Source: JASHVB01 sp049522565 (GTDB lineage: Bacteria > Pseudomonadota > Alphaproteobacteria > Acetobacterales > Acetobacteraceae). Taken from it: a stretch of DNA of 22,655 nt. Made by a program: the position numbers and the translations under genes. The stretch is from positions 1 to 22,655 of the forward strand of contig JBEKNT010000055.1 of assembly GCA_049522565.1 (NCBI GenBank), in the 5' to 3' direction. Positions 7,789-14,886 of this stretch are shown in pieces. Below the pieces are notes generated by a model. The model did no database searches. It had not been told where the DNA came from and worked only from the letters and a program-made list of their open reading frames with translations. Each line of letters starts with the position of its first letter. Position 1 is the stretch's first letter.

Positions 7789-8736
7789 AACCGCTGGTTC
7801 CACTTAGCGATCGTGCTGCTGGCGCTGGTGCCCTTCGCGCTGCCGTCGCAGTTCCTGGTCAACCTGGCGATGCTGACCGCGTTCTCGGCGCTGCTCGGGC
7901 AGGGCTGGAACATCGCCGGCGGGTTCGGCGGCCTGACCAGCTTCGGCCACGCCATGTTCTTCGGCGTCGGCGCCTATGCCGTCGCCATCATGCAGACGCG
8001 CTGGGGGATCAGTCCATGGCTTGGCCTGCCGGCCGCTGCGGTCCTCGGCGCACTGGTCGGCGCCGCGGTGGGTCTTGCCGCGTTCCGCGCCGGGCTGCGC
8101 GGCAGCTATTTCGCGCTGGTCACCCTGGCCGTGGCGGAAGTGTTCCGCATCCTGGCCAACAGCCTGGACATCACCCGAGGCGGCCTTGGCATCCTGATTC
8201 CCCTCAAGCCCACCCTGATGAACTTCCAGTTCGCCGACCGCCGCACCGCCTATGCCATGGTATTGGCCCTGCTCGTCATCGCCATGCTGATCGCCGCCTG
8301 GCTGCGCCGGTCGCGTTTCGGAGCGCGCCTGGCCGCGGTGCGGGAAAACGAGGACGCCGGCGCTGCGTTGGGTGTCGATCTGGTGCGCATCAAAACGCAG
8401 GCCCTCGCCTTATCCGGCGCGATCACCGCCACCGGCGGCGTGCTGTACGCGCAGATGTTCCTGTATATCGATCCGTCCATTGCGTTCGGGGTCGAGCGCA
8501 GTGTGGAGATGCTGCTGGTGGCGATGATCGGCGGCGCCGGTACGGTGTGGGGACCGGTGCTCGGCGCCATCGCACTGCACCTGATTGCCGACACCAGTCG
8601 CGTACTTATTCAAACACCTGGCTTCGCGCCGATGCTGTACGGCGTCGTGCTGCTGGCGATCATCGCGTTTCTGCCGCACGGAATCGCGGGCTTGCGCTTC
8701 AAATCCCTCTCCCGCTTGCGGGCGAGGGGAGGGTGA
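7786..8736 (+). CDS. livM: ABC transporter permease, LivM type
   Basis: This 316-residue integral membrane permease pairs with LivH. GQGWNIAGGFGGLTSFGHAM (residues about 39-58) is the LivM signature, followed by FFGVGAYAVA. LRGSYFALVTLAVAEVFRIL and the coupling segment AAVRENEDAGAALGVDLVRI are also conserved. VAMIGGAGTVWGPVLGAI is the C-terminal hallmark. ATG 7786 follows a hairpin whose right arm supplies GGGAGAGG 13 bases upstream; the frame open from 7621 only reads repeat DNA. The last ten residues (SLSRLRARGG) are encoded by the next palindrome (8701-8795), so the natural C-terminus was replaced or extended by repeat sequence. The stop is two bases before the livG start. Confidence 0.92.
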   Translation: MNRWFHLAIVLLALVPFALPSQFLVNLAMLTAFSALLGQGWNIAGGFGGLTSFGHAMFFGVGAYAVAIMQTRWGISPWLGLPAAAVLGALVGAAVGLAAFRAGLRGSYFALVTLAVAEVFRILANSLDITRGGLGILIPLKPTLMNFQFADRRTAYAMVLALLVIAMLIAAWLRRSRFGARLAAVRENEDAGAALGVDLVRIKTQALALSGAITATGGVLYAQMFLYIDPSIAFGVERSVEMLLVAMIGGAGTVWGPVLGAIALHLIADTSRVLIQTPGFAPMLYGVVLLAIIAFLPHGIAGLRFKSLSRLRARGG

Positions 8737-8795
8737 GGATGATGCGGCCCGCACGCCCCTCGCCCGACCCTCGTCCGCAAGCGGGAGAGGGATTT
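8701..8795. repeat. Palindrome (family A variant) spanning the livM stop and livG start
   Basis: Arms 8701-8721 and 8775-8795 are a perfect 21-bp inverted repeat (AAATCCCTCTCCCGCTTGCGG and its complement is the pair; the stem continues imperfectly inward). The 53-base loop contains the livM stop (8734-8736), an AGGGGAGGGTGAGG ribosome-binding tract and the livG ATG (8739). The arms are translated as the LivM tail and the LivG head. Confidence 0.92.
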
Positions 8796-9527
8796 CTCGT
8801 CGTCCGCTCACTGACCAAACGTTTCGGTGGCCTCACGGCCGTGCGCTCGGTCGATCTCGACGTGCCGCAAGGTACGATTACCGCGCTGGTCGGCCCGAAC
8901 GGCGCCGGCAAGACCACGTTGTTCGCCATGCTCGCCGGCTTCACCCCGCCCGACGAGGGCAGCGTGCGCTTCATCGGCACCGACATCACCGGCTGGCGGC
9001 CCGATCGCATCGCGGCGCTCGGCATGGTGCGCACCTTTCAGATCACCCAGCCATTCGCCGGCCTGACCGTGATGGAGAACATCCGCGTCGGCGCCTTCCT
9101 GCGCACCGCGGACCCCGTGGCGGCGGCAGCGGCGGCGCGCGCGGTCGGCACGCGTCTCGGCCTCGGGCCTATGCTGGATCGCCCTGCCGCGGCGTTGACG
9201 CTGGCCGGCCGCAAACGCCTGGAGGTGGCGCGCGCCCTGGCGACCGCCCCGCGCCTGCTGTTGTTGGACGAGGTGATGGCCGGGCTGAACCCGGCCGAGG
9301 TGAACGAGATCGTCGCGCTGATCCGCGCCGTCCACGCCGATGGCGTCGGCATCCTGCTGATCGAACATGTCATGCAGGCGGTCGCCGCGTTGGCCGCGCA
9401 GGTGCACGTGCTCGCCGAGGGTGCGCTGATCGCCTCCGGCACGCCGCGTGAGATCGCCACCGCGCCGACCGTCATCGAGGCTTACCTCGGCCATGGTGCG
9501 GCCGAACGGATGGCGCGCCATGGGTGA
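8739..9527 (+). CDS. livG: ABC transporter ATP-binding protein, LivG type
   Basis: This 262-residue cytoplasmic ATPase energises the importer. Walker A is GPNGAGKTT (52-60), the Q-loop is Q102 in VRTFQITQPF, Walker B is LLLLDEVMAGLNP with D177 and E178, and the switch His is H210 (LIEHVM). The signature region reads LTLAGRKRLEVARAL rather than the common LSYGQQRRLEIARAL form, so the usual fourth-position Gly is Ala with Gly next to it. ATG 8739 (or 8742) is the only start, with a purine-rich GGGGAGGGTGAGG just upstream. Residues 1-18 (PSPDPRPQAGEG) are repeat-encoded; the ABC domain begins at about residue 20. The final Ala/Glu/Arg tail is unremarkable. Expression is likely coupled to livM. 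Confidence 0.93.
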   Translation: MMRPARPSPDPRPQAGEGFLVVRSLTKRFGGLTAVRSVDLDVPQGTITALVGPNGAGKTTLFAMLAGFTPPDEGSVRFIGTDITGWRPDRIAALGMVRTFQITQPFAGLTVMENIRVGAFLRTADPVAAAAAARAVGTRLGLGPMLDRPAAALTLAGRKRLEVARALATAPRLLLLDEVMAGLNPAEVNEIVALIRAVHADGVGILLIEHVMQAVAALAAQVHVLAEGALIASGTPREIATAPTVIEAYLGHGAAERMARHG

Positions 9528-9528
9528 T

Positions 9529-9697
9529 GCATGAGCAGTTACGCCCCCAATCGGCATGGCAGGCGCGGGCCGGCCATCCACGACTTGCCTTTGTGCGCGC
9601 GGCGCAGTCGTGGATGGCGGGCCTGCGCCCGCCGTGACGGGTGGAGCGCAGTCGCAGCTCTGGCCGCCACGATGCGCAGTGCAGACGCATGAGCAGT
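9529..9697. repeat. Inserted palindromic element (family C) between livG and livF, with 11-bp direct repeats
   Basis: The palindrome 9552-9639 (core CCATCCACGACTTG paired with CAGTCGTGGATGG) lies inside a segment bracketed by an exact 11-bp direct repeat, GCATGAGCAGT, at 9529-9539 and 9687-9697. Removing one copy plus the 147 bases between leaves livF starting three bases after the livG stop. This is what a target-site duplication from an insertion would look like. Confidence 0.8.
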
Positions 9698-10408
9698 GTG
9701 GCGTGCATGCTGGAAGTGCGCGGTCTGCACGCCGGCTATGGTGTGTTCGAAGTGCTGCATGGCATCGACCTCGATGTCGGGGCCGGCGAGATCGTCGCCG
9801 TGCTCGGTGCCAACGGTGTTGGCAAGACCACGCTGAATCGCACGCTGTCCGGCCTGCTGCGTGCCCGCGCCGGCACGATCCGCTTCGACGGCGCCGACAT
9901 CGCGCGCGCCGACCACGCGGCCATCGTGCGCGCCGGACTGATCCACGTGCCCGAAGGCCGCCGCATCTTTCCCAACCTTTCGGTGCGCGAGAATCTATTG
10001 CTCGGAAGCTATGCACGCGGGCGCGCCGATCGCGCCGCGAACCTGCGCCGCGTGCTGGACATCTTTCCGCGGCTACACGAACGCCTCACGCAGCAGGCCG
10101 GTTCGATGAGTGGTGGCGAGCAGCAGATGCTGGCGATCGGCCGCGGGCTGATGGGAGAGCCGCGACTGCTGATCCTCGACGAGCCCTCGCTGGGTCTGTC
10201 GCCGAAACTCACCGAGGAGTTGTTCACGCTGATCGCGCGGCTGCATGAGGACGGGCTGGCGATTTTGTTAGTAGAGCAGAATGTTATGCAGTCGCTGGCG
10301 ATCGCGCAGCGTGCCTATGTCATCGAATATGGCCGTGTGGCACTCTCGGGTACAGCCACGACGCTTGCCGACGATCCGCGACTGAAGACCGCCTATCTCG
10401 GCCTTTAG
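9689..10408 (+). CDS. livF: ABC transporter ATP-binding protein, LivF type
   Basis: This is the second ATPase of the importer, 239 residues from ATG 9689. Walker A is GANGVGKTT (40-48), the signature is MSGGEQQ (140-146), Walker B is LLILDEPSLGLSP with D164 and E165, and the switch segment is LLVEQNVMQ, where LivF proteins normally have Gln in place of His. VPEGRRIFPNLSVRENLLLG is a strong LivF marker. An alternative start is ATG 9707 (MLEVRGLHAGYG), which matches the usual first residues of the family; neither has a good ribosome-binding site, since a repeat insertion separates the gene from livG. It ends 13 bases before the M20 peptidase gene, so the peptidase is probably in the same transcript. 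Confidence 0.93.
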   Translation: MSSVACMLEVRGLHAGYGVFEVLHGIDLDVGAGEIVAVLGANGVGKTTLNRTLSGLLRARAGTIRFDGADIARADHAAIVRAGLIHVPEGRRIFPNLSVRENLLLGSYARGRADRAANLRRVLDIFPRLHERLTQQAGSMSGGEQQMLAIGRGLMGEPRLLILDEPSLGLSPKLTEELFTLIARLHEDGLAILLVEQNVMQSLAIAQRAYVIEYGRVALSGTATTLADDPRLKTAYLGL

Positions 10409-10421
10409 ATGGAGCCAGCCG

Positions 10422-11552
10422 ATGAATCCCGCCGAATTGCCCTTCGACGCCGACGCGATGCTGGACGGGCTGCGCGTCTGGGTGGAGTGCGAAAGCCCCA
10501 CCTACGATGCCGCCGCCGTCAATCGCATGATGGATGTCGCGTCGCGCGATCTGGTGATTGCCGGCGCGCGCATCGAACGGGTTGCGGGGCGCATGGGCTT
10601 CGGCGATTGCGTGCGCGCGACCTTCCCGCACGCCACGCCGAACGAGCCGGGCATCCTGGTGATGGGCCATCTCGACACCGTGCACCCGATCGGCACGCTG
10701 CGGACATTGTCGTTCCGCCGCGAGGGCGGCCGGGCCTGGGGGCCTGGCATCTGCGACATGAAGGGCGGCAACTACCTCGCGCTGGAGGCGATCAGGCAGC
10801 TTGCCCGCGCGCGCGTCGCCACCAGGCTGCCGATCACCATGCTGCTGACCTGCGACGAAGAGGTCGGCAGTCCTTCGACACGCGACCTGATCGAGGCGGA
10901 AGCGTCGCGCCATCGCTATGTGCTGGTGCCGGAACCGGCGCGCGCCGATGGCGGCGTGGTGACAGGTCGTTACGCGATCGCGCGGTTTAACCTGGAAGCC
11001 ACCGGCCGGCCGAGCCACGCCGGCGCGCGGCTCGCCGAGGGCCGCTCGGCGATCAAGGAAATGGCCCGCAAGATCGTCGAAATCGAGGACATGACAACGG
11101 ACGACTGCACCTTCAGCGTCGGCGTGATCCACGGCGGGCAATGGGTGAACTGCGTGTCCACCACCTGCACCGGTGAGGCATTGTCGATGGCCAAGCGGCA
11201 GGAGGACCTCAATCGCGGGGTCGCCGCCATGCTGGCGCTGCACGCCTCGGCGAACGACGTGTCGTTCCGGGTAACGCGTGGCGTGACGCGGCCGGTGTGG
11301 GAGCCGGATGCGCGCGGCATGGCGCTGTATGGCGTGGCGCGTGACATCGCACGCGGGTTGGGCCTCGACATCCCGCACCAGAGTTCCGGCGGCGGCTCGG
11401 ACGGCAATTTCACCGGCGCGATGGGCATTGCCACGTTGGACGGGCTTGGCGTGCAAGGCGCCGGCCCGCATACGCTGGACGAGCACATCCTGGTGGACAG
11501 CCTGGCGTATCGAGGGAAGCTGTTCGCCGGGATTCTTGCCGCGCTCGGCTGA
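10422..11552 (+). CDS. M20 family metallopeptidase (carboxypeptidase G2 / ArgE-DapE type)
   Basis: This 376-residue cytoplasmic di-zinc hydrolase cleaves an amide bond next to a free carboxylate, as in N-acyl amino acids or glutamate-tailed compounds. Metal and catalytic residues are visible: H83 and catalytic D85 (MGHLDTVHP), bridging D112 (GICDMKGG), catalytic E146 and ligand E147 (TCDEEVGS), E171 (VPEPA), and late H350 (GAGPHTLDEHI). The dimerisation lid lies between about residues 180 and 290, including GRPSHAGARLAEGRSAIKEM. A GGAG sequence 7-10 bases upstream supports ATG 10422. It follows livF by 13 bases, so the natural reading is that it hydrolyses the imported ligand. Deacetylase, carboxypeptidase and desuccinylase roles cannot be told apart. 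Confidence 0.92.
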   Translation: MNPAELPFDADAMLDGLRVWVECESPTYDAAAVNRMMDVASRDLVIAGARIERVAGRMGFGDCVRATFPHATPNEPGILVMGHLDTVHPIGTLRTLSFRREGGRAWGPGICDMKGGNYLALEAIRQLARARVATRLPITMLLTCDEEVGSPSTRDLIEAEASRHRYVLVPEPARADGGVVTGRYAIARFNLEATGRPSHAGARLAEGRSAIKEMARKIVEIEDMTTDDCTFSVGVIHGGQWVNCVSTTCTGEALSMAKRQEDLNRGVAAMLALHASANDVSFRVTRGVTRPVWEPDARGMALYGVARDIARGLGLDIPHQSSGGGSDGNFTGAMGIATLDGLGVQGAGPHTLDEHILVDSLAYRGKLFAGILAALG

Positions 11553-11553
11553 G

Positions 11554-12231
11554 ATGCCGGCCGCGCGGCGCGTGCTGCGCCTGTGGCGGATCGTCGCGGC
11601 CCGTCCGCGATTGTTCATCGGCTTCGGCTGCGGATTGGTCATCGCGCCGCTGCTGCCGGCGGCGATCGGCCACACGACCCGTGCCATTCTCGCGTGGGAC
11701 ACTGGCGTCATCGTTTACCTCGCGCTGTCGGCGTTGCTGTTCACCACCGAACGCGTGGAACGCATGGCGGCGGACGCCGAGGCGCAACAGGAAGGCGAGT
11801 GGACCATCTTCGCGCTGACGGTGGCCGCGGTGGTGTTCAGCTTTGCGGCGATTCTCGGCGAATTCGCCGGGACGAAAGCTGCGTCCGGATGGCAGAAGGA
11901 TTGGCATCTCGCGCTGGTGGCGGTGACGCTGTTCGTCTCCTGGCTGATGACGCATACGACCTTTGCGTTCCGCTATGCGCACGAGTATTACGCGAACGAT
12001 CGCGGCGGGCCGGATGTAGATCGTGGCCTGGAGTTTCCTGAAGAACAGCAGCCGGACTATCTGGACTTCATGTATTTTGCGCTGGTGCTGGGGATGACGT
12101 TTCAGGTCTCCGATGTGCAGATCACGTCGCGCAAGCTGCGTCGCCTGGCGGCCGTGCATGGCCTGCTGAGCTTCCTGTTCAACACGATCATTCTGGCGCT
12201 GACGGTGAACCTTGCCGCCGGCCTGCTGTGA
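11554..12231 (+). CDS. DUF1345 domain-containing membrane protein
   Basis: This 225-residue integral membrane protein has about five to six hydrophobic segments. The diagnostic DUF1345 region is TTFAFRYAHEYY in the middle, then DYLDFMYFALVLGMTFQVSD with VQITSRKLRRLAAVHGLLSF, and a closing helix NTIILALTVNLAA. Function is unknown for the family. ATG 11554 starts one base after the M20 stop, so the two genes are translationally coupled and the protein may be part of the transport operon, although DUF1345 genes are widespread and often unlinked to transporters. An N-terminal basic stretch (RRVLRLWRIVAARPR) fits a cytoplasmic N-terminus. Longer in-frame extension upstream overlaps the peptidase and is not credible. 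Confidence 0.88.
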   Translation: MPAARRVLRLWRIVAARPRLFIGFGCGLVIAPLLPAAIGHTTRAILAWDTGVIVYLALSALLFTTERVERMAADAEAQQEGEWTIFALTVAAVVFSFAAILGEFAGTKAASGWQKDWHLALVAVTLFVSWLMTHTTFAFRYAHEYYANDRGGPDVDRGLEFPEEQQPDYLDFMYFALVLGMTFQVSDVQITSRKLRRLAAVHGLLSFLFNTIILALTVNLAAGLL

Positions 12232-12250
12232 GGTTCGCCGTGTCCCCTGT

Positions 12251-12456
12251 GTCATTGCGAGGAGCAAAGCGACGAAGCGATCTCCTGCCCGACGAGCCGC
12301 TCGTCAGGCAGGAGATCGCTTCGTCGCTTTGCTCCTCGCAAGAAACAGAGAGACTCCCCCTCCCCTTGTGGGAGGGGGAGTATCCTTCGCGGCGACCTCC
12401 GCAGTTTCATTCAGGGCGGGTCGGCCGCTGCCGGCCGGTGGCCAACTCGCAATGAC
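12251..12456. repeat. Palindromic repeat, family D, apparently interrupted by a second element
   Basis: A perfect 34-bp inverted repeat (12256-12289 and 12307-12340, loop of 17) is built on TGCGAGGAGCAAAGCGACGA. The left end reads GTCATTGCGAG (12251-12261); the matching right end CTCGCAATGAC appears only at 12446-12456. The 7-bp sequence CTCGCAA occurs at both breakpoints (12335-12341 and 12446-12452), so about 104 bases seem inserted. The gap 12232-12566 holds nothing else that I can support except the ribosome-binding site of the next gene. Confidence 0.88.
12353..12381. repeat. Short C/T-rich palindrome (family B) nested in the family D repeat
   Basis: ACTCCCCCTCCC and GGGAGGGGGAGT pair around a short CTTGT-type loop. 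The same arm sequence occurs in the 56-bp palindrome at 22468-22602 and at the left window edge. It lies within the segment that interrupts the family D repeat. Confidence 0.75.
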
Positions 12457-12566
12457 AGCCGATCGCCGCAGTGACAGCGGGATCGCAGCATGGACGCGCG
12501 GCGCTTCGGTATTTGATCCGCTGCACGCTATAGCGGACGATCGTGCCATGCCGACGAGGTAACGCG

Positions 12567-14006
12567 ATGACCCAGCCGATCGATACCGACTCCGCGGCCC
12601 GCGATGCACTCCGGCTGATCGGCGCCGATCCGCCGAATTGGGTGCCGGAGCATGCCGGGATCGACCATAACGTCACCATCGTCGGCGGTGGGCAGACCGG
12701 CTGCGGCATCGCGTTTGCGCTGCGCCGCGCAGGCATCGGTCGGGTAACCATCATCGACGCCGCCGCGGACGAGACAGGGGCGGGGATCTGGCTGACCGCC
12801 GCCCGGATGAACCTGCTGCGCACGCCGAAGACATTGCCGGGACCGGAACTCGGGATTCCGGCGTTCAGTTTCCAGGGCTGGTACGAAGCGCGGCACGGCG
12901 CGGCAGCCTATGCCGCGATCGACCGCATCAGGCGCACCGACTGGGCGGAGTATCTGCGCTGGTATCGCCATTTCCTCGAGATACCGATCCGCTACCGCAG
13001 CAGGCTCCGCCGGATCGAGCCGGCCGATCGGCACTTCCGTCTGCATCTCGAAGTCGACAGTCAGGCCACGGTGGAAACCACCCGGAAAATCGTGCTTGCC
13101 ACCGGCTTTACCGGTTACGGCGGGGCCTATGTGCCGCCGGTGCTGACCGACTCGCTGCCGTCCCGGCTCTACGCCCACACCGAGGACGCCATCGACTTCG
13201 CCGCCTTGCGCGGCAAAGTGGTGGCGGTCATCGGTGCGGCCGCATCCGCGTTCGATGCTGCCGGCGTGGCGCTGGAGGCGGGCGCCGCTGCGGTGCACTT
13301 GTTCGCCCGGCGGCCGGCGATCGCCGCGGTGCCGATCAGCCGCAGCCGCGGCTATCCGGGTGCCTACGACAACTATCATGCGCTGCCGGATGCGACGCGT
13401 TGGGAACAGGCGATCCGGTTTCGTCGTGCCGGTTCCACGCCGACCATCGATGCGATCGAACGCGCGGTAGCATTCGCGAATTTCCATCTGCATCTCGCCT
13501 CGTCATGGGACGCCGCGCGCGTCGAGAACGAGCGGATTGTTGCGCAGGTGGGCCGCGCGGCATTCCGTTGCGATTGCGTGATCGCCGGCACGGGCTATCA
13601 CGCCGATCTGGCGGCGCGTCCTGAACTGGCAGCGTTTGCCGGACAGGTGTTGTTGTGGCGTGATCGCTTCGAGCCGCCGGACGACGCGGCCGATACTTGG
13701 CTGGGCGCGCATCCGTATCTCGGGGCGGCCCATGAATATCTCGAGAAGACCCCGGGCGCCGCGCCCTGGCTGCGCGACATCCATGTGCAGAACCCGGCAG
13801 GCTTCGTCAGCTTCGGCGTGCCGACCGGCGACGTGCCGAGCATGAAACGCGACATACCGACGATCGTGGCGCATATCAGCCGGGATCTGTTCTTCGCGGA
13901 TTTCGACCACCACGCGCGGCGGATGACGGCCGATGTCGCGCCGGATTTCACCGCAGCGGCGTACCTAAAACCTCTCCCACGAAGTGGGAGAGGTCGAGAC
14001 GCGTGA
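12567..14006 (+). CDS. FAD/NAD(P)-binding oxidoreductase, flavin monooxygenase-like
   Basis: This 479-residue flavoprotein has two dinucleotide-binding folds. The FAD site is NVTIVGGGQTGCG (residues about 35-47). The NAD(P) site is VVAVIGAAASAFDAAG (about 217-232), a looser version of GxGxxG. Between them lies LATGFTGYGGAYVPP (about 175-190), the ATG-type segment of flavin monooxygenases and Lys/Orn N-hydroxylases, and CDCVIAGTGYHADL is the second, late ATG-type motif. Substrate is unknown. ATG 12567 has GAGGT eight bases upstream. The last ten residues (PLPRSGRGRDA) are encoded by repeat DNA (13971-14006), so the gene's original end has been replaced or extended. It stands alone between repeat-rich gaps and converges with the SDR operon. 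Confidence 0.87.
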   Translation: MTQPIDTDSAARDALRLIGADPPNWVPEHAGIDHNVTIVGGGQTGCGIAFALRRAGIGRVTIIDAAADETGAGIWLTAARMNLLRTPKTLPGPELGIPAFSFQGWYEARHGAAAYAAIDRIRRTDWAEYLRWYRHFLEIPIRYRSRLRRIEPADRHFRLHLEVDSQATVETTRKIVLATGFTGYGGAYVPPVLTDSLPSRLYAHTEDAIDFAALRGKVVAVIGAAASAFDAAGVALEAGAAAVHLFARRPAIAAVPISRSRGYPGAYDNYHALPDATRWEQAIRFRRAGSTPTIDAIERAVAFANFHLHLASSWDAARVENERIVAQVGRAAFRCDCVIAGTGYHADLAARPELAAFAGQVLLWRDRFEPPDDAADTWLGAHPYLGAAHEYLEKTPGAAPWLRDIHVQNPAGFVSFGVPTGDVPSMKRDIPTIVAHISRDLFFADFDHHARRMTADVAPDFTAAAYLKPLPRSGRGRDA

Positions 14007-14123
14007 GCGGCGAGGGTGAGGGTGCAGCGGTACGCACGATCTGTTTGCAGCGGGGCGACCCGATCACCCTCACCCTCGGTGCTGCGCACCGCGACCTCTC
14101 CCGCGAAGCGGGAGAGGTTTTTT
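13971..14123. terminator. Family A repeat acting as a likely bidirectional terminator
   Basis: Hairpin 13971-13993 (CCTCTCCCAC-GAA-GTGGGAGAGG) and hairpin 14095-14117 (CCTCTCCCGC-GAA-GCGGGAGAGG) flank a GAGGGTGAGGG / CCCTCACCCTC inner pair. The right hairpin is followed by six T (14118-14123), a rho-independent pattern for the flavoprotein gene. On the other strand the left hairpin is followed by four T, facing the SDR operon. The first hairpin lies inside the flavoprotein coding region. Confidence 0.75.
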
Positions 14124-14130
14124 CTGCGCC

Positions 14131-14886
14131 CTACCGTCCGCCGTCCACTTGCAGGATCTGTCCATTAACAAACCCGGCAAGATCCGACGCAAAGAACAGC
14201 ACCGCGTTGGCGATATCCTGCGCCGTGCCCAACTTCTGCATGGCGATCCGCTGCACCAGTCCCTTCTGCCCCTCCGGCCCGTAGCTGTCCCATTGCCGCT
14301 CGGTCGCCGCGTTGGTGCGGATGAAGCCCGGGGCGACCGAGTTCACAGTGACGCCGAACCGGCCCAACTCGTGCGCGAGTTGGCGCGTCAGGCCCACCAC
14401 CGCATGCTTGGCGCTGCAATACGCCTGCACCCCGGTCAGCGACGGCTGCAGCCCGGCGCCCGAGCTGATATTGACGATGCGGCCGCCGCCGGCCCGCTTC
14501 ATGCCGGGCGCGGCGGCGCGGCACAGGATGAAGGCGGCATTGACGTTGATGTCGAAGATGACGTTCCAGTCGGCATCCGACACGTCCTCGACCGGCTTGA
14601 ATTCCTGCCCCGCCACGCCGCCGGCGTCGTTCACCAGAACGTCGATCGCGCCGCCGGTCTGCGCCTCGATCGCGCCGATCCACGCCGCCGCCGCGGCGCG
14701 GTCACGCAGATCGACCACCTGCGTCACGATGTTTCCCACCGCGGCGGTCTCTGCCAATTCGTCGGCCGACAGATCGGTGGCAAACACGCGCGCGCCGAGT
14801 CGGGAAAAACTCTGCGCGATGGCGCGGCCGAAACCATGCCCCGCGCCGGTGACCGCAACCGCCTTGCCGTCGAAACGGATATTCAT
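14131..14886 (-). CDS. SDR family NAD(P)-dependent oxidoreductase
   Basis: This 251-residue classical short-chain dehydrogenase has the cofactor site TGAGHGFG (13-20), NDAG (86-89) in the position of the usual NNAG, and the catalytic set N114, S142, Y156 and K160 (YCSAK). VAPGFIRTNAAT follows the active site and QILQVDGGR is the normal C-terminus. D38 in FATDLS, at the end of the second strand, suggests NAD(H) rather than NADP(H). The enzyme interconverts an alcohol and a ketone; substrate is unknown. Its ATG overlaps the stop of the ketopantoate-reductase-like gene by four bases (ATGA), so it is the third gene of a three-gene operon and probably acts on the same pathway. Confidence 0.93.
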   Translation of the reverse strand: MNIRFDGKAVAVTGAGHGFGRAIAQSFSRLGARVFATDLSADELAETAAVGNIVTQVVDLRDRAAAAAWIGAIEAQTGGAIDVLVNDAGGVAGQEFKPVEDVSDADWNVIFDINVNAAFILCRAAAPGMKRAGGGRIVNISSGAGLQPSLTGVQAYCSAKHAVVGLTRQLAHELGRFGVTVNSVAPGFIRTNAATERQWDSYGPEGQKGLVQRIAMQKLGTAQDIANAVLFFASDLAGFVNGQILQVDGGR

